Positions 45,912 to 57,825 of a DNA stretch of 64,000 nucleotides are shown here, one piece after another (position 1 is the first letter of the stretch; every line of letters begins with the position of its first letter). The notes below the pieces were generated by a model. That model saw nothing but the letters and a program-made list of their open reading frames with translations, was not told the origin of the DNA and did not search any database. The position numbers and the translations under genes were made by a program. The DNA lies in assembly GCA_026315105.1 (NCBI GenBank), contig CM048746.1, forward strand, positions 349,683,548 to 349,747,547. The letters run 5' to 3'. The DNA is from Locusta migratoria (Eukaryota; Arthropoda; Insecta; Orthoptera; Acrididae).

Positions 45912-46215
45912 GAAAAAGAGGAAATGGAAGGATATGGGTTTTAAGGAAGTGGAAAAGGAGTCATTCCAATCCCAGGAGTGGAAGGACTTACCTTAGGGGA
46001 AAAAAAGGAAGGTAAACAAATACACACACACTCAGACATATCGAAACGCAAACACACCTAGACAGACATTTGTGAAAAGCAAAGAAGTTGGACAGAGATA
46101 CCAATTGAGGCAGAGGGTCTGTCCACAGAACCAAGGCAAAGATGCTAAAGATAGTGGGCGGGAATTTGAGTTAGCGGAGATTGAGACCAGGTGGGCAGCG
46201 GGAGGAGAGAATAAG

Positions 46216-46977
46216 CTAAAGGGCAAGTTCCCATCTCCGGAGTTCTGAAAGGTTGGTGTTGGTGGGAAGTATCCAGATAACCCGGACGGTGTAACACTGC
46301 GCCAAGATGTGCTGGCCGTGCACCAAGGCATGTTTAGCCACAGGGTGATCCTCATTACCAACAAACACTGTCTGCCTGTGACTGTTCATGCGAATGGACA
46401 GTTTGTTGCTGGTCATTCCCACATAGAACGCTTCACAGTGCAGGCATGTTAGTTGGTAAATCACGTGGGTGCTATCGCAAGTGGCTCTGCCCTTGATCGT
46501 GTACACCTTCCGGGTCACTGGACTGGAGTAAGTGGTGGTGCAAGGGTGCATAGGGCAGGTTTTACAACGGGGACGGTTACAAGGGTAGGAGCCAGAGGGT
46601 AGGGAAGGTCGTTTGGGGGTTTCATAGGGATGGACTAGGAGGTTACGAAGGTTAGGTGGGCGGCGGAAAGACACTCTCGGAGGAGTGGGGAGGATGTTAT
46701 TAAGGATGGATCTCATTTCGGGGCAGGATTTAAGGAAGTCGTATCCCTGCTGGAGAGCCACATTCAGAGTCCGCTCCAGTCCCGGAAAGTATCCGGTGAC
46801 AAAAGGGGCACTTCTGGGATTCTTCGGTGGAAGGTTCTGGATTTGGAGGAATGAGGAGGTGGCTCTGGTAATTTGCTTCTGAACCAGATCAGGAGGATAG
46901 CTGCGGGATGTGAAAGCTGTTATTAGGTTATTGGTGTACTGGTTCAGGGATTCGGGACTGGAGCAGACTCTTGCCAC
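46216..46977 (-). pseudogene. PLE C-terminal half: Cys-rich linker and GIY-YIG endonuclease
   Basis: Open for 253 codons. After an RVCSSPESLNQYTNNLI segment it has the Cys-rich stretch CNRPRCKTCPMHPC and then the GIY-YIG nuclease (TCLHCEAFYVGMTSNKLSIR) and PVAKHALVHGQHILAQCYTV. This domain nicks DNA for PLE insertion. It is separated from the reverse transcriptase frame (46928-47482) by a small deletion near 46978, where the plus copy reads GGCAAAAGAG and this copy GGCAAGAG. Confidence 0.85.
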
Positions 46978-47482
46978 GAAGACCTAATCTGTAGGGAAGG
47001 GAACGTTTGATATGGAATGGATGGCAGCTGTCATAATGGAGGTACTGTTTGTTGGTAGGTTTGATGTGGACGGATGTGTGAAGTTGGCCGTTGGACAGAT
47101 GGAGTTCGACATCAAGGAAAGTGGCATGGGATTTGGAGTAGGACCAGGTGAATTTGATGGGACCAAAGGAGTTGAGGTTGGAGAGAAAATTCTGGAGTTG
47201 TTCTTCACTGTTGGTCCAGATCATGAAGAGGTCGTCAATGAAGCTGTACCAAACTTTGGGTTGACAGGCTTGGGTTTCCAGGAAGGCTTCCTCTAAGCGT
47301 CCCATAAATAAGTTTGCATACGAGGGGGCCATCCTGGTTCCCATGGCTGTTCCCTTTAGTTGTTGGTATGTCCGGCCCTCAAAGGTGAAGAAGTTGTGGG
47401 TTAGGATGAAGCTGGCTAGGGTATTAAGGAAAGAGGTTTTAGGTAGGGAAGGGGGTCGTCGGCGTGAAAGGAAATACTCCAT
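46928..47482 (-). pseudogene. PLE reverse transcriptase, C-terminal part
   Basis: 184 codons from inside the reverse transcriptase, including GTAMGTRMAPSYANLFMG and the catalytic WYSFIDDLFMIW with both Asp residues, then FLDVELHLSNGQLHT. The palms and fingers upstream are missing because of truncation at the palindrome centre. It would otherwise continue into the endonuclease frame at 46977. Confidence 0.85.
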
Positions 47483-47511
47483 CGCAGCGAGGCCCTGGGC
47501 ATGTGGGAACT

Positions 47512-48776
47512 TGTTCCTTTCCTTAATACCCTAGCCAGCTTCATCCTAACCCACAACTTCTTCACCTTTGAGGGCCGGACATACCAACAACTAAAGGGAA
47601 CAGCCATGGGAACCAGGATGGCCCCCTCGTATGCAAACTTACTTATGGTACGCTTAGAGGAAGCCTTCCTGGAAACCCAAGCCTGTCAACACAAAAGTTT
47701 GGTACAGATTCATTGACGACATCTTCATGATCTGGACCAACAGTGAAGAACTCCAGAATTTTCTCTCCAACCTCAACTCCTTTGGTCCCATCAAATTCAC
47801 CTGGTCCTACTCCAAATCCCATGCCACTTTCCTTGATGTCGAACTCCATCTGTCCAACGGCCAACTTCACACATCCGTCCACATCAAACCTACCAACAAA
47901 CAGTACCTCCATTATGACAGCTGCCATCCATTCCATATCAAACGTTCCCTTCCCTACAGCTTAGGTGTTCGTGGCAAAAGAGTCTGCTCCAGTCCTGAAT
48001 CCCTGAACCAATACACCAATAACCTGATAACAGCCTTCACATCCCGCAGCTATCCTCCTGATCTGGTACAGAAGCAAATTGCCAGAGCCACTTCCTCATC
48101 CCCCCAAATTCAGAACCTTCAACGGAACCCCAGAAGTGCCCCTCTTGTCACCGGATACTTTCCGGGACTGGAGCGGACTCTGAATGTGGCTCTCCAGCAA
48201 GGATACGACTTCCTAAAATCCTGCCCCGAAATGAGATCCATCCTTCATGACATCCTCCCCACTCCTCCGAGAGTGTCTTTCCGCCGCCCACCTAACGTCC
48301 GTAACCTCCTAGTCCATCCCTATGAAATCCCCAAACCACCTTCCCTACCTTCTGGCTCCTACCCTTGTAACCGCCCCCGTTGTAAAACCTGCCCTATGCA
48401 CCCTTCCACCACCACTTACTCCAGTCCCCTAACCCGGAGGGTGTACACAATCAAGGGCAGAGCCACTTGTGACAGCACCCACGTGATTTACCAACTGACA
48501 TGCCTGCACTGTGAAGCGTTCTATGTGGGAATGACCAGCAACAAACTGTCCATTCGCATGAATGGTCACAGGCAGACAGTGTTTGTTGGTAATGAGGATC
48601 ACCCTGTGGCTAAACACGCCTTGGTGCACGGCCAGCACATCTTGGCACAGTGTTACACCGTCCGGGTTATCTGGATACTTCCCACCGACACCAATCCTTC
48701 AGAACTCCGGAGATGGGAACTAGCCCTTCAGCATATTCTCTCTACCCGTTACCCAACTGGTCTCAACCTCCGCTAA
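47512..48776 (+). pseudogene. PLE reverse transcriptase C-terminus and GIY-YIG endonuclease
   Basis: Frame 47501-47716 covers GTAMGTRMAPSYANL. After a one-base insertion near 47693, frame 47727-48776 (349 codons) carries the rest: DVELHLSNGQLHTSV, the Cys-rich CNRPRCKTCPMHP linker, the GIY-YIG domain (HCEAFYVGMTSNKLSIRMNG) and a RWELALQHILSTRYP end. The Asp pair of the reverse transcriptase (IDDIFMIW) is intact on the DNA at about 47713. This is the longest PLE reading frame in the window but lacks the N-terminal half. Confidence 0.85.
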
Positions 48777-49060
48777 ATTTGAATTCCCACCCACAATCTT
48801 AACATCTTTGCCTTGGTTCTCTGGACAGAGGCTCTGCCTCTAGTGGCATCTCTGTCTAACTTCTAACTTCTTTGCTTTCTACAGTTCTACAGTGTCTGCC
48901 TAAGTGTACTTGCGTCTGTGTAAATGTGTGGGTGTGTGTATTTGTTTACCCTCTTTTTTTCCCCCTTAAGGTAAGTCTTTCCTGTCCCGGGATTGGAATG
49001 ACTCCTTATCCACTCCCTTGAAACCCTCATCATTTCCTTTTCCCTCTCCTTCCCTTCTGC

Positions 49061-49085
49061 CTGACGAAGCAGCTAGGCTGCGAAA
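49061..49085 (+). ncRNA. Hammerhead-like motif, variant A
   Basis: CTGACGA (49061-49067), stem II GCAGC-TAG-GCTGC (five Watson-Crick pairs), then GAAA (49082-49085) and GCTTG, which can pair with CGAGC at 49138-49142 (one G.U). All core bases of a hammerhead are present except the canonical cleavage step. It lies in the tail of the plus-strand PLE. Confidence 0.6.
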
Positions 49086-49203
49086 GCTTGTATGTGTGTT
49101 TGTGTGTGATTTTATTTATTTTATTTATTTCTATCGACGAGCCGGTCCTTTTGGTGAGTCATCTGTTTTCTATTTTTGTTTTTGTTTGTCCCACCGGGGA
49201 GGT

Positions 49204-49634
<431 letters not shown>

Positions 49635-50090
49635 TTCTGGATTGGCTCAGTACTAACATGCAGTATCTCTGACTTCCACACTCCTCTAACACCACCTTCA
49701 TGACCTAGGTTGTGAATTACCTTTCCCTTCCATTCCCATCCTATTTCTTCCCTTCTCTCCCACCTGAGGAAGGAACTGTGTCCTTTTTCGTCCCCATTTG
49801 TGTAACTATCTGCAGTACATCACAGTGGATATATTTCTTCTCCGCAAGTTTAAACTCCAGACTACACAGAGGCTTACTTGCAATAAATCTTCTGATGAAC
49901 AATATGCTACTGGAACAGGAAGAGGGGGAGGGAGAAGGGGGTCAGATGTACATGATGTACCCTCCAACCACACCACACAGTGGTGGCTCTGAGTATGGAC
50001 GTAGTGAAGAAAAATACTTTTCGTCCTCAGAAAAGTGTTCCTGTGTGCTGCAAGTTGCCATATTCAACAATTCCAAAATATTTTAAGCTT
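49635..50090 (+). mobile_element. PLE-associated tail repeat, plus strand
   Basis: The reverse complement matches the pieces at 38640-38763 and 45030-45115, and it is uninterrupted here, showing what the LINE insertion split. It contains CTGAGGA and GGAACTGTG at 49764-49779 but the GAAA half is lost. The far boundary is uncertain. Confidence 0.5.
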
Positions 50091-50183
50091 AAACTGCTGG
50101 AAGTCAGTGAAGTGTCATTCTTCCATATTCACAAATGTATTTCCTAAACATGACTCAACAAAGGGTTAATGGTCAAATTAAAA

Positions 50184-50362
50184 AAAATGTTCAAATGTTT
50201 GTATAGCTTATGGGACTTAACTACTGTGTCATCAGTCCCTAAACTTACCAACTAGCTTATCCTAAGGATGGCACAAATATCCATGCCCGAGGGGAGATTC
50301 GAACCCCCGACCGTAGTGGCCGTGCAGACCGTGACTGCAGCGCCTCAGTCCCCTCGGCCACC
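50184..50362 (-). mobile_element. tRNA-derived SINE
   Basis: 179 bases flanked by a perfect 13-bp duplication GGTCAAATTAAAA (50171-50183, 50363-50375). On the minus strand the head is tRNA-like, with A box TGGCCGAGGGG and B box GGTTCGAATC. The body follows, then a 3' hairpin GGGACT/AGTCCC (50239-50212) and a T-rich tail. It matches a SINE type I know from locusts. It sits 94 bases after the host exon ending at 50469. Confidence 0.85.
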
Positions 50363-50468
50363 GGTCAAATTAAAATAAAGTGTGTAATTCACCAATATGA
50401 AAACATCATTTAGACTGGCAATGTTACTTATCTGTAATTTAAATGTGAACAGAAGTATCCAAACAAAC

Positions 50469-50589
50469 CTGTTGATTTCTCTGAACAGCATTTTGACTTC
50501 TGTCGTGACCAACTTCTCGATCTCTCTGCTGACTGTACTGTTGGTTGTACTGCTGATTGTACTGTTGATTTGGCAGTGTCCTCAATGGC
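50469..50589 (-). CDS. tral: LSM14/Trailer hitch exon: Gln/Tyr-rich linker
   Basis: A 121-base exon with acceptor AATTTTTTCAG/G and donor CAACAG/GTTTGT. It enters in phase 2 and leaves in phase 0, fitting the FDF exon that starts with a whole codon. It encodes PLRTLPNQQYNQQYNQQYSQ and then QRDREVGHDRSQNAVQRNQQ, a low-complexity Q/Y/N region without stops. Such linkers between the LSm domain and FDF motif are common in insect Trailer hitch proteins and may promote condensation in P-bodies. Assignment rests on strand, phase, splice sites and position; the sequence itself has no diagnostic motif. Confidence 0.75.
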
Positions 50590-50999
50590 CTGAAAAAATT
50601 AAACAAAAATTTTAACTGAATAATTCTTAATACCAAAGGTTGATGTGTCATTTCAGTGCATCAACTGTGTAAAATTCAATTTTCTTAAAAGCAAATAGCT
50701 TTAACACACAATAAAAATTCAATATAAAAACAATCTGCATTTATTCCTCTAACTAGACAACTGAAAAACTGAAAACAATACTTTAAGAGCTCTGCAGCTT
50801 ATCACTGCACTAGCTTGCACTTAAGTGTTAAAAAATTTAGTACAAAGCAACTTCAATCATATTACAGCATTATTCTGTTTTACTCAGATGCCAATACACC
50901 CATATTGCCTACTGGCAACAAGTATGTAACCATGCAATATCTTCATCAATACAAAAATAGGGCTATTATATAAGAAACTAATACTGAAATAACGATATA

Positions 51000-51826
51000 C
51001 AGGGTGTCCAGAAAAGAGCTACTCTATTTCAAAATTAAATATATCAAAAACAAAGATTGATAGAGGAATCCAGTAAATGTTATATTTATTGTAAAAGATT
51101 TAAGAAGTTTATCCAGCAGTTTGAAATAATAGTTACAAAAGCTGCTAACAGATGGCAATGTACACTGTATAGCTAATATCAGCATACATAAGTGAAAATC
51201 ATATGAAAACACTCTTTGCAACAATCACATCACAATGTTTTCAAAATGTTCACCATTGGCACTACAGAGGTGGTGCAAATGAAGAATGAAATTCGCCATC
51301 ACATTTCGTGGTGTCTCAACCGAAAGATTCACATGCCACAGAGATCACCGATTCAAGCTCATCTAGTATGGCAGGATGCTTTGGGGTAGACCATGTCTTT
51401 CACTGTGCCCCACAAAAAAAGTCACAGGGAGTCAAATCTGGCGAATATGGAGGCCAATCCATGCCCGCAGCAGTAAATTTGAGATAATCCAAAGCAGTGA
51501 CTCTATTCCCGAAGTATTCCTCAAGAAAGCGAAACACTTGTTCAGTTCAATGTCGTCGGGCTCCATCTTGCGTAAACCATTCAGTACCTGGTTGATCCTC
51601 CAACACTTGCTGTGTGGTGACAAATTGTTCCAAAATTGCAGTGTAACATGCACCATTGACCATTTCTCTAATGAAAAAAAGGGCCAATAAAGCCTCTGCT
51701 GCATACTGCAGCCCACACAGTAACTTTAGGAGAATACAGGGGTTTCAGTACACACCAACATGGCTTTCTTTTCGGAACCCCAAAATCAATCCTCAATAGG
51801 CAATTTGCGTGTGAGCAGCATAGCAA
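51000..51826 (-). pseudogene. mariner-related DDE transposase relic
   Basis: The left terminal repeat CAGGGTGTCCAGAAAAG starts at 51000 after TA. On the minus strand, across frames, it reads VTVWAAVCSRGFIGPFF, then a DGARRHRTEQVF-like block and DWPPYSPDLTPCDFFLWG, the second and third catalytic regions of DDE_3-type transposases. Several frameshifts are present. The N-terminal part is missing because the 5' LTR of the Ty3/gypsy element begins at about 51827, so the element was cut there. Confidence 0.65.
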
Positions 51827-52300
51827 TGCAGTGTCTACCACGAGTATTTGTCTTTGTTGCAGATATGTCAAGCGGTTAGCATTGCAAAGTGGATTGTAAG
51901 AGAAGAAGGCAGAAAAGAATCATTGAGTAAACTATATAGAAACTAAGTGTTTGTATATGAACACCATGTGTTAAAGATTTTGTTTCAATTCTTCTGGTTT
52001 TTTACTCTGTTGAGATTGGATATAATGTGCAAAAGAGATACATGTACTTATTCTGGCATTGTATCTAATTGCCAATAAAAGTGTTGTAATTAATCAGAAC
52101 AAATAATGTGTTGTTCAGCAGTTATTTTATGCAACGGTGTAAATTTACGAATGTCTGAAGTGTAATAATTTGAAGGAATTTAGAGGCACAGCGTAGCTGG
52201 ACCTCATTTTATTGTTAATCACCTTCAAAGATAAAGAAGTTGCGAATACGGACTTTAAGGGAACTTTACACCATATAATCCATAACAAATTTAAGTAACA
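51827..52300 (+). repeat. 5' LTR (5'-truncated)
   Basis: Matches 59757-60226, including GTCTACCAC, AGAAGAAGGCAGAAA, GGATATAA.G.GCAAAAGAG and AATTTGAAGGAATTTAGAGG. It contains AATAAA at about 52075 and ends TTTAAGTAACA. Confidence 0.85.
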
Positions 52301-52898
52301 ATGCAATGTGTCAACTGTAACAGGACGCAAAATACCAGTCTTCAGATATATATATAATACAGTACCGAAACCGATGGGCAACACTAACTTGAAATAAGAG
52401 GATGAACAAGTAAGAAGACGTCTTTCAGAAATCAAAAACTGAACCATTATTTCGTCGCAACTGAAGAAATCATTTGTGCAAAACTAGCACTAGAAGAACA
52501 GAAGAGAAAGTGGGAGCAGTTCCTGTCACGATTAAACATCACGACTACACACCGAGACGTCGCACGAGGAATTTGAGTTGTGGCCTACCGTCTATTGGCT
52601 GACCAGTGCTGACACTGGTTCTAGACGTACTCAGTGGTGAGTGTATAACTTCTTTTTATTGTGACTAAGTGTTTTAGTGTGTGTAGAAGTGGTTTTAATT
52701 TATGCCAGTGACAAGATCACAAACCAAAATAATGGCTGAAGAGAATGTTGCTGGTGCAGATTGAGTGTTAATGGTGATTTTAAAAGAAATTAGTAGCAGG
52801 ATTGACAGTCAATTTAAAGATTTGAGGGAGAGCTTAATAAAACTAGAAACTAATATTGATCTGGAATTAGAAACGGTAACTAATGATGTTTATAGTAG

Positions 52899-53110
52899 TA
52901 TAAAATAAAGATTTTTGACTTACCTAAAGTACAGGCTCGTCGATAGAAACACCAAACACACACAAAAACACACAACCATTCGAGCTTTCGCCACCAGTGG
53001 TGGCTTCTTCGGGAAAAAGAGGGAGGAAGGAGAGGAGAAAGGGAAGGATACAGGTTTTAAGGAAGTGGAAAAGGAGCCATTCCAATCCCAGGAGTGGAAG
53101 GACTTACCCC
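52899..53110 (-). mobile_element. Solo PLE tail insertion (212 bp) with target duplication
   Basis: Flanked by AGTAG at 52894-52898 and 53111-53115; removing the insert restores an uninterrupted gag frame across the site. It holds only the PLE tail: GGTAAGTCCTTCC at its 5' side, the hammerhead-like motif and GGTAAGTC at its 3' side. It has no coding sequence. Confidence 0.7.
52986..53012 (-). ncRNA. Hammerhead-like motif, variant C
   Basis: Minus strand: CCGAAGA (U4 changed to C), stem II GCCACC-ACT-GGTGGC (six Watson-Crick pairs), GAAA, then GCTCG, which pairs perfectly with the CGAGC about 50 bases downstream. The stems differ from variants A and B by compensatory changes. Confidence 0.5.
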
Positions 53111-54689
53111 AGTAGATTAGACAAGCAAGAAAGCAAGCTTGAAAAATTTCAAACTGTTATACAATCCCATGTACACATATGTCAGCAAAATTACAGCTTT
53201 AAGTGCTGAGGTAGATACTTTAAAACAAAAAAATAGTATCACTTGACAATGTAATCAAGTTGGCAACAAGAGTAGGAGCTCATCTAGAAAAGGAAAGACA
53301 GAACCTGAAGAATGAGATTTTGGGAAGCCTTAAGGAAGGGGATTATTGTGTGGTTGAGGTAAGTAAAGAATTTATGGAAAATTTGTCCTTGATAGACAAA
53401 TGTATCCAAGTGTGACTTAAGGGTCAAAGCTTTAGAAGAAACCTCTAATGTAGAATTTATGAAATTGAATGGAAGGGTCTATATGGCAGAGAATAAACTT
53501 GATAACATTGAGAGAGGAAAGCAAGTGGATGAAGAAGGTTTGTCTTTAGGGTTTGATACCAACTGGGAACAAAGGGTAGAAGAATTAATAAAAAACTTAC
53601 GGAATCTCTTACACCCCCACTAACAGCAGTCAGCAGTTAGGGCCTAGTATTAGTAATCAGCAAGTTGATAGGCAATGGGAAGAGTTACATAGAACACAAA
53701 CAGCATTAAAGAAAAAAAAGATGTCGTTCCCAGTGAAAACCATGCATTGTCTCCTGCAGGTGCTAGGGAAAGTAATTTCAACATTAACTCCTGTTGTAAT
53801 CTTTATAAACATCTTCCGAAGTTTAAACCAGGGAGGTTCACCCTCACCACTTCATCAGAACCTTCAAGGAACCTACCCAGTTGGACAGATTCATTAAAAA
53901 TAGACCTTACTTTGAAGCCTTTAGAGGGGGAAGCACTAGAATGGTGAACAGCTTTTGCTGATGAATTAAAATCTTGGGAGGATTTTAAGAATCAATTTAA
54001 GGAGAAATATTGGTCAGAGACTACCCAAGAAAAACTTAAGTTTGAATTATCTGACCCATTACCATGTGACAAAACAAGGCACTGTTAAACAGTATATTCA
54101 GGATCATTTGATAAAAGCTAAATTTCTAGATAAACCGGTAGATGAGTATTTAGCAAATGTATTAGTTTGAAGATTACCCATGACAGTTCTCTTTGCAGAA
54201 GTCCTGGGAAAAAATATAGTAACAAAGCACAGGCATATTCCAGTAGAGAATCAAACGAGGAAAGTATTTATGTGAGGTACACAGGAGGCAAGAAAGAAAT
54301 GAAAACAGTAATAGGACATACAAAAACCAAAAAGTATTTAGGGAACAGCAACAGTTGTCAATCTAAATCAGTACAGATATATGATACAAATATTAAGACG
54401 AAAAATTTCCTAGCAGGAAAAATTTGTGATGCTGTCACACCTGTGCTCCTTCGCCTGGTGAGTAATCTTCGTCTATTTTTTATATTTAAATCAGTACAGA
54501 GTTCGACACAAACTGATGTTGAAATTACACAACAATTACCCACATCTTGGGTAGGGGGTCCATTCCCAAGATGTGATTTAGGGACTAAGGACCCTAATAT
54601 TAATTTGCTGTAAGTTTCATACATTCCGAACCTACACGGAAATGGTTACTAAAGGAAAGTAATTGTAATAAGCGAATAAAAGAAAAACC

Positions 54690-55010
54690 TATAATAGCTG
54701 GATCTATTTTTGACTTGCCTGTTAATATATTAGTGAATAGTGGAAGTGAAATTTCCTTCATTTCGCAAGAATATTTTGAGAGAATTAAGAAGGGTCATTC
54801 AGGTCCAACATTACCTGTCAGAGGCGTAAATATATAAGGTATTACAGGTTATAGAAGCAAGCCAATAAGAACCGAGACGCAACTACAAGTCCGACTGAGT
54901 AATTTATTATGTATGATAACTATGTTAATAGTATCTAAATTAAATATTTATTTATTATTTGGAATAGATTAGCTTTATCATTATGAAGTGACTTTACATT
55001 TTAAAAACAG
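54690..55010 (+). pseudogene. Aspartic protease remnant
   Basis: The reading DLPVNILVNSGSEISFIS matches the retroviral-type protease active site, but the catalytic Asp of the usual D-(T/S)-G triad is Asn here (codon 54736-54738). Stops follow near 54836 and 54970. Confidence 0.65.
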
Positions 55011-55374
55011 TACAGTCACAGAGTATATCAAGGGGCGATTTTTTCTGTTTACCTTTTTTACAGATAACAGAATTTTTTTCTGTACATTGAGTGTTGACCT
55101 CATAAGTAATCAAAACAAAAATGACTTGTTCTGTAAGTGAGAGTGACTTTAAATATAAAGCGTACGAGTCTGACTTCTTGTCTAATGAGCAAAAGCACGA
55201 ATTATTTTCATTAATTGTGAAGTATCTAGAGTATTTTTGAACAAACCTGGAACCTTAGGAGGATATACGTGCTCTTAAAATGAAAGACATCTAACTGTTT
55301 TTCTGTTGGCCTTACCCAATACCTCAGTGTATGACAAGTACAGGAAGAAATATACAAGATCTTGGATAATGGTA

Positions 55375-56370
55375 TTATAGAAAGGAGCAACAGTGCGTTT
55401 AACAATCCATTGGTTTGTTTGAGAAAGATATACGGTGGAATACGCATTTTACTTTATGCATGTACTTTACATAAACATATTGAAACAGAACGTGATAGAC
55501 CAATGTGTATTGATATTTAGACTAAATTTGAGAAGTCTAAGTACTTTCTTTAGTTCTGTAGATTTGACATTGGGATATCATCAAGTGGGTATCCATGAGG
55601 ATTCTCAAAAATATAGCGCTTTTTTCTTCGATGGTAAAGCATACCAATACAAGGTATTGCCATTTGGATTGAACATTTCTGTATCCGTATTTATAAGGGC
55701 ATTGGATAAAGCATTGGGGATAGACTTATTACAACAATTTCTAATCTATGTTGATATTATAATAAATTCAGGAAGTTGGGAGGATCACTGTGTTATTAGT
55801 ATAGTTGTTATCTAGATGCCCTGAAAAAGGAATTACTTTAAAGTTCATTAAGTCATTTTTTGTAGGGAAGAAGTTAAATTTTTTACGACATCATGTGGGC
55901 ATGAAGCGAATAAGACCGGATCCTGAAAGAATTGAAGCTATAAAGGACTGTTTAGAACCTAAAACTTAAGCAGTTGAAAGCTTTTTTGGGACTAAATTTC
56001 TACAGATGTGTGAAGAGCCATGTATTAAATAATCCCATTATACTAGATTTATTAAAGAAAAACAACCCATGGAAATGGACTGAAGAAACTTCAGCAGCTA
56101 TTCAACAGCTGAAACAGGCCCTTGTAGAATCTGATGTATTAAAGCATCCAGTACCAGGACAACCGTTTAAACTAGCAACCGATGCATCAAATTACGGTGT
56201 TGCAGCGGAATTGTTTCAGGGTTACTGGAATCCACCTTTGATGATAAACTTTGCAAGTAGATGTTTAACATCTCATGAAAGGAATTATTCCACAATGGAA
56301 AAAGAGTTACTTACAATAGTTTGGGCTATAACCAAGTTTCAAAATCTTATATGGGATCTAAAATAATAGT
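55375..56370 (+). pseudogene. Reverse transcriptase and RNase H remnant
   Basis: Frame 55435-55815 contains VDLTLGYHQVGIHEDSQKYS, KVLPFGLN and IYVDIIINSG at 55744-55773. The second Asp of the YVDD catalytic motif is Ile. Frame 55974-56366 carries the connection (LKKNNPWKWTEE) and the RNase H start (FKLATDASNYGVAAEL). Frames are broken upstream and between the blocks. The enzyme would convert element RNA to DNA; this copy cannot. Confidence 0.8.
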
Positions 56371-56779
56371 TTATACTGATCATCAAGCATTATCCTTTTT
56401 GTTTGCAAGCAAGTTGTTGCATAGTCATCTGATGAGGTGGACTTTATTTTTGCAAAATTTTGACAGATATAGAATATATTAATGGATCTACTTATGAGGT
56501 ACCAGACTCCCTTTCTTGATAGCATGTAGGAATGGAAAACGTTACACCGTAAGTGAGGGGAAGGGAATTATTTTCAGTATAAATTTCTTGCAGGTAGCAT
56601 ATCGTGAAAATACAGTATGTGTATTAGCTGATAAAATTAGAACCCTGATCAGAACAGATGAAGTCTTTAAACTTTAATTTGATCGATGTGCGAAATGGCT
56701 AGATGACTATTTTAAAATTAATGACAGTGTACTATTTTGGCGTAGTGATATCAAGATGATTGGAAGCTTTGTATACCAG

Positions 56780-57825
56780 GACAAGTACAAACAGATTTAA
56801 TATGGTTTAGGGTTCTGGCCACTTTGGGATAACTAAGTGCATCAAGCGTATGTCAAAATTTTACTATTTTCGAAATTTGAGTAGGAAAATAAAGAACTTT
56901 AGAACTTTTCAAATTTGTCTATGTGTTAAGGATTACAACAAGCCTCGTCCTTTTGTTATTTACCCTATAATATCAAAGGGCTTATATGATTTAACAGCCT
57001 GTAACTTATGGTCCTCTTCCTGTCAATAAAGGGGGAGTGCAATATGTTTTTGTCATTATAGAATGTTGGTGAAAGTATCTGAAGCCGTACCCCATAAAGA
57101 AAGCAAATACAGTAACTGTGAGAGTGTTTTAAGGATTATTTTAAAGATGAGGGCAAACCTAGGAGGGTTCTATCAGATAATGGTCCACAATTGACAAGTA
57201 AAGAATTTAAAGAGTTTTGGTGTGGCAGAAGATCAAACACGTTGCTATTTCTAAATACAATCCACAGTCAAACCCTGCAGAAAGAGTGGGGTGAGAGTTA
57301 GGGAGGCTGTGCAGAAAATTTTGCTCAGAAAATGACATCATGGAGTCCTAATTCATCATGAATTTTAAGTCATGTTAAACGAGTTACCTCATTTGTCTAC
57401 AGTGTTATCACCCATAGAAATACTTCAAAAATTTATAAGGGAGCCACTATTGAAATATTTTGCTTGGCCACCTCATCCTACAAGGGCTGAAACCGGTATA
57501 CAGGATCAAGTAGAAAACCACCTGAACATTGCAACTGACATAGGTTGAAAAAGTTAAATGAGGAAGCTGTAATACCTAAATAAAAGGAAGGAAACTTTAT
57601 ATGGGTTAGGAATTTTGAACCAATTTTTAACTTAAACAAATAAACTAGTAAATTTTTGAGAAATGGTGTGTTCCTTACAGAATCATAAAAATAACACACA
57701 AAAATCAGTATACGTCCAAGATCCACTTACTGTTATGGGCAAAGGATTATACAATGTCAATCTAATTAAACCGTATATTAAACCCTCAGAGGAATCAGCA
57801 CTCTCTGCTGATTTGGCAGTATGAT
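56780..57825 (+). pseudogene. Integrase remnant
   Basis: Near 57160-57270 readings in neighbouring frames give RVLSDNGPQLTSKEFKEF and KYNPQSNPAE, the second and third catalytic blocks of retroviral-type integrase. Around 57600-57830 a C-terminal part ends VNLIKPYIKP and an acidic tail before a stop. Many frameshifts and stops are present. Confidence 0.7.

Larger units (their letters stand above)
45808..47511 (-). mobile_element. PLE copy, minus strand (left arm of palindrome)
   Basis: 5'-truncated: the sequence starts inside the reverse transcriptase at 47511, runs through the endonuclease to 46216, then the 3' tail with a hammerhead-like motif and GGTAAGTC repeats to 45808. It abuts the plus-strand copy head to head at about 47511/47512. 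Confidence 0.85.
52702..54300 (+). pseudogene. gag pseudogene
   Basis: An ATG at 52702 starts VTRSQTKIMAEENVAGAD before a TGA. A coiled-coil-like stretch (SRIDSQFKDLRESLIKLE) follows in other frames and is broken by the nested PLE tail (52899-53110). Beyond it is RLDKQESKLEKFQ. A capsid-like part near 53880-54060 has LTLKPLEGEALEW and ELKSWEDFKNQFKEKYW, followed by several stops. Typical zinc knuckles were not found. Confidence 0.6.
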
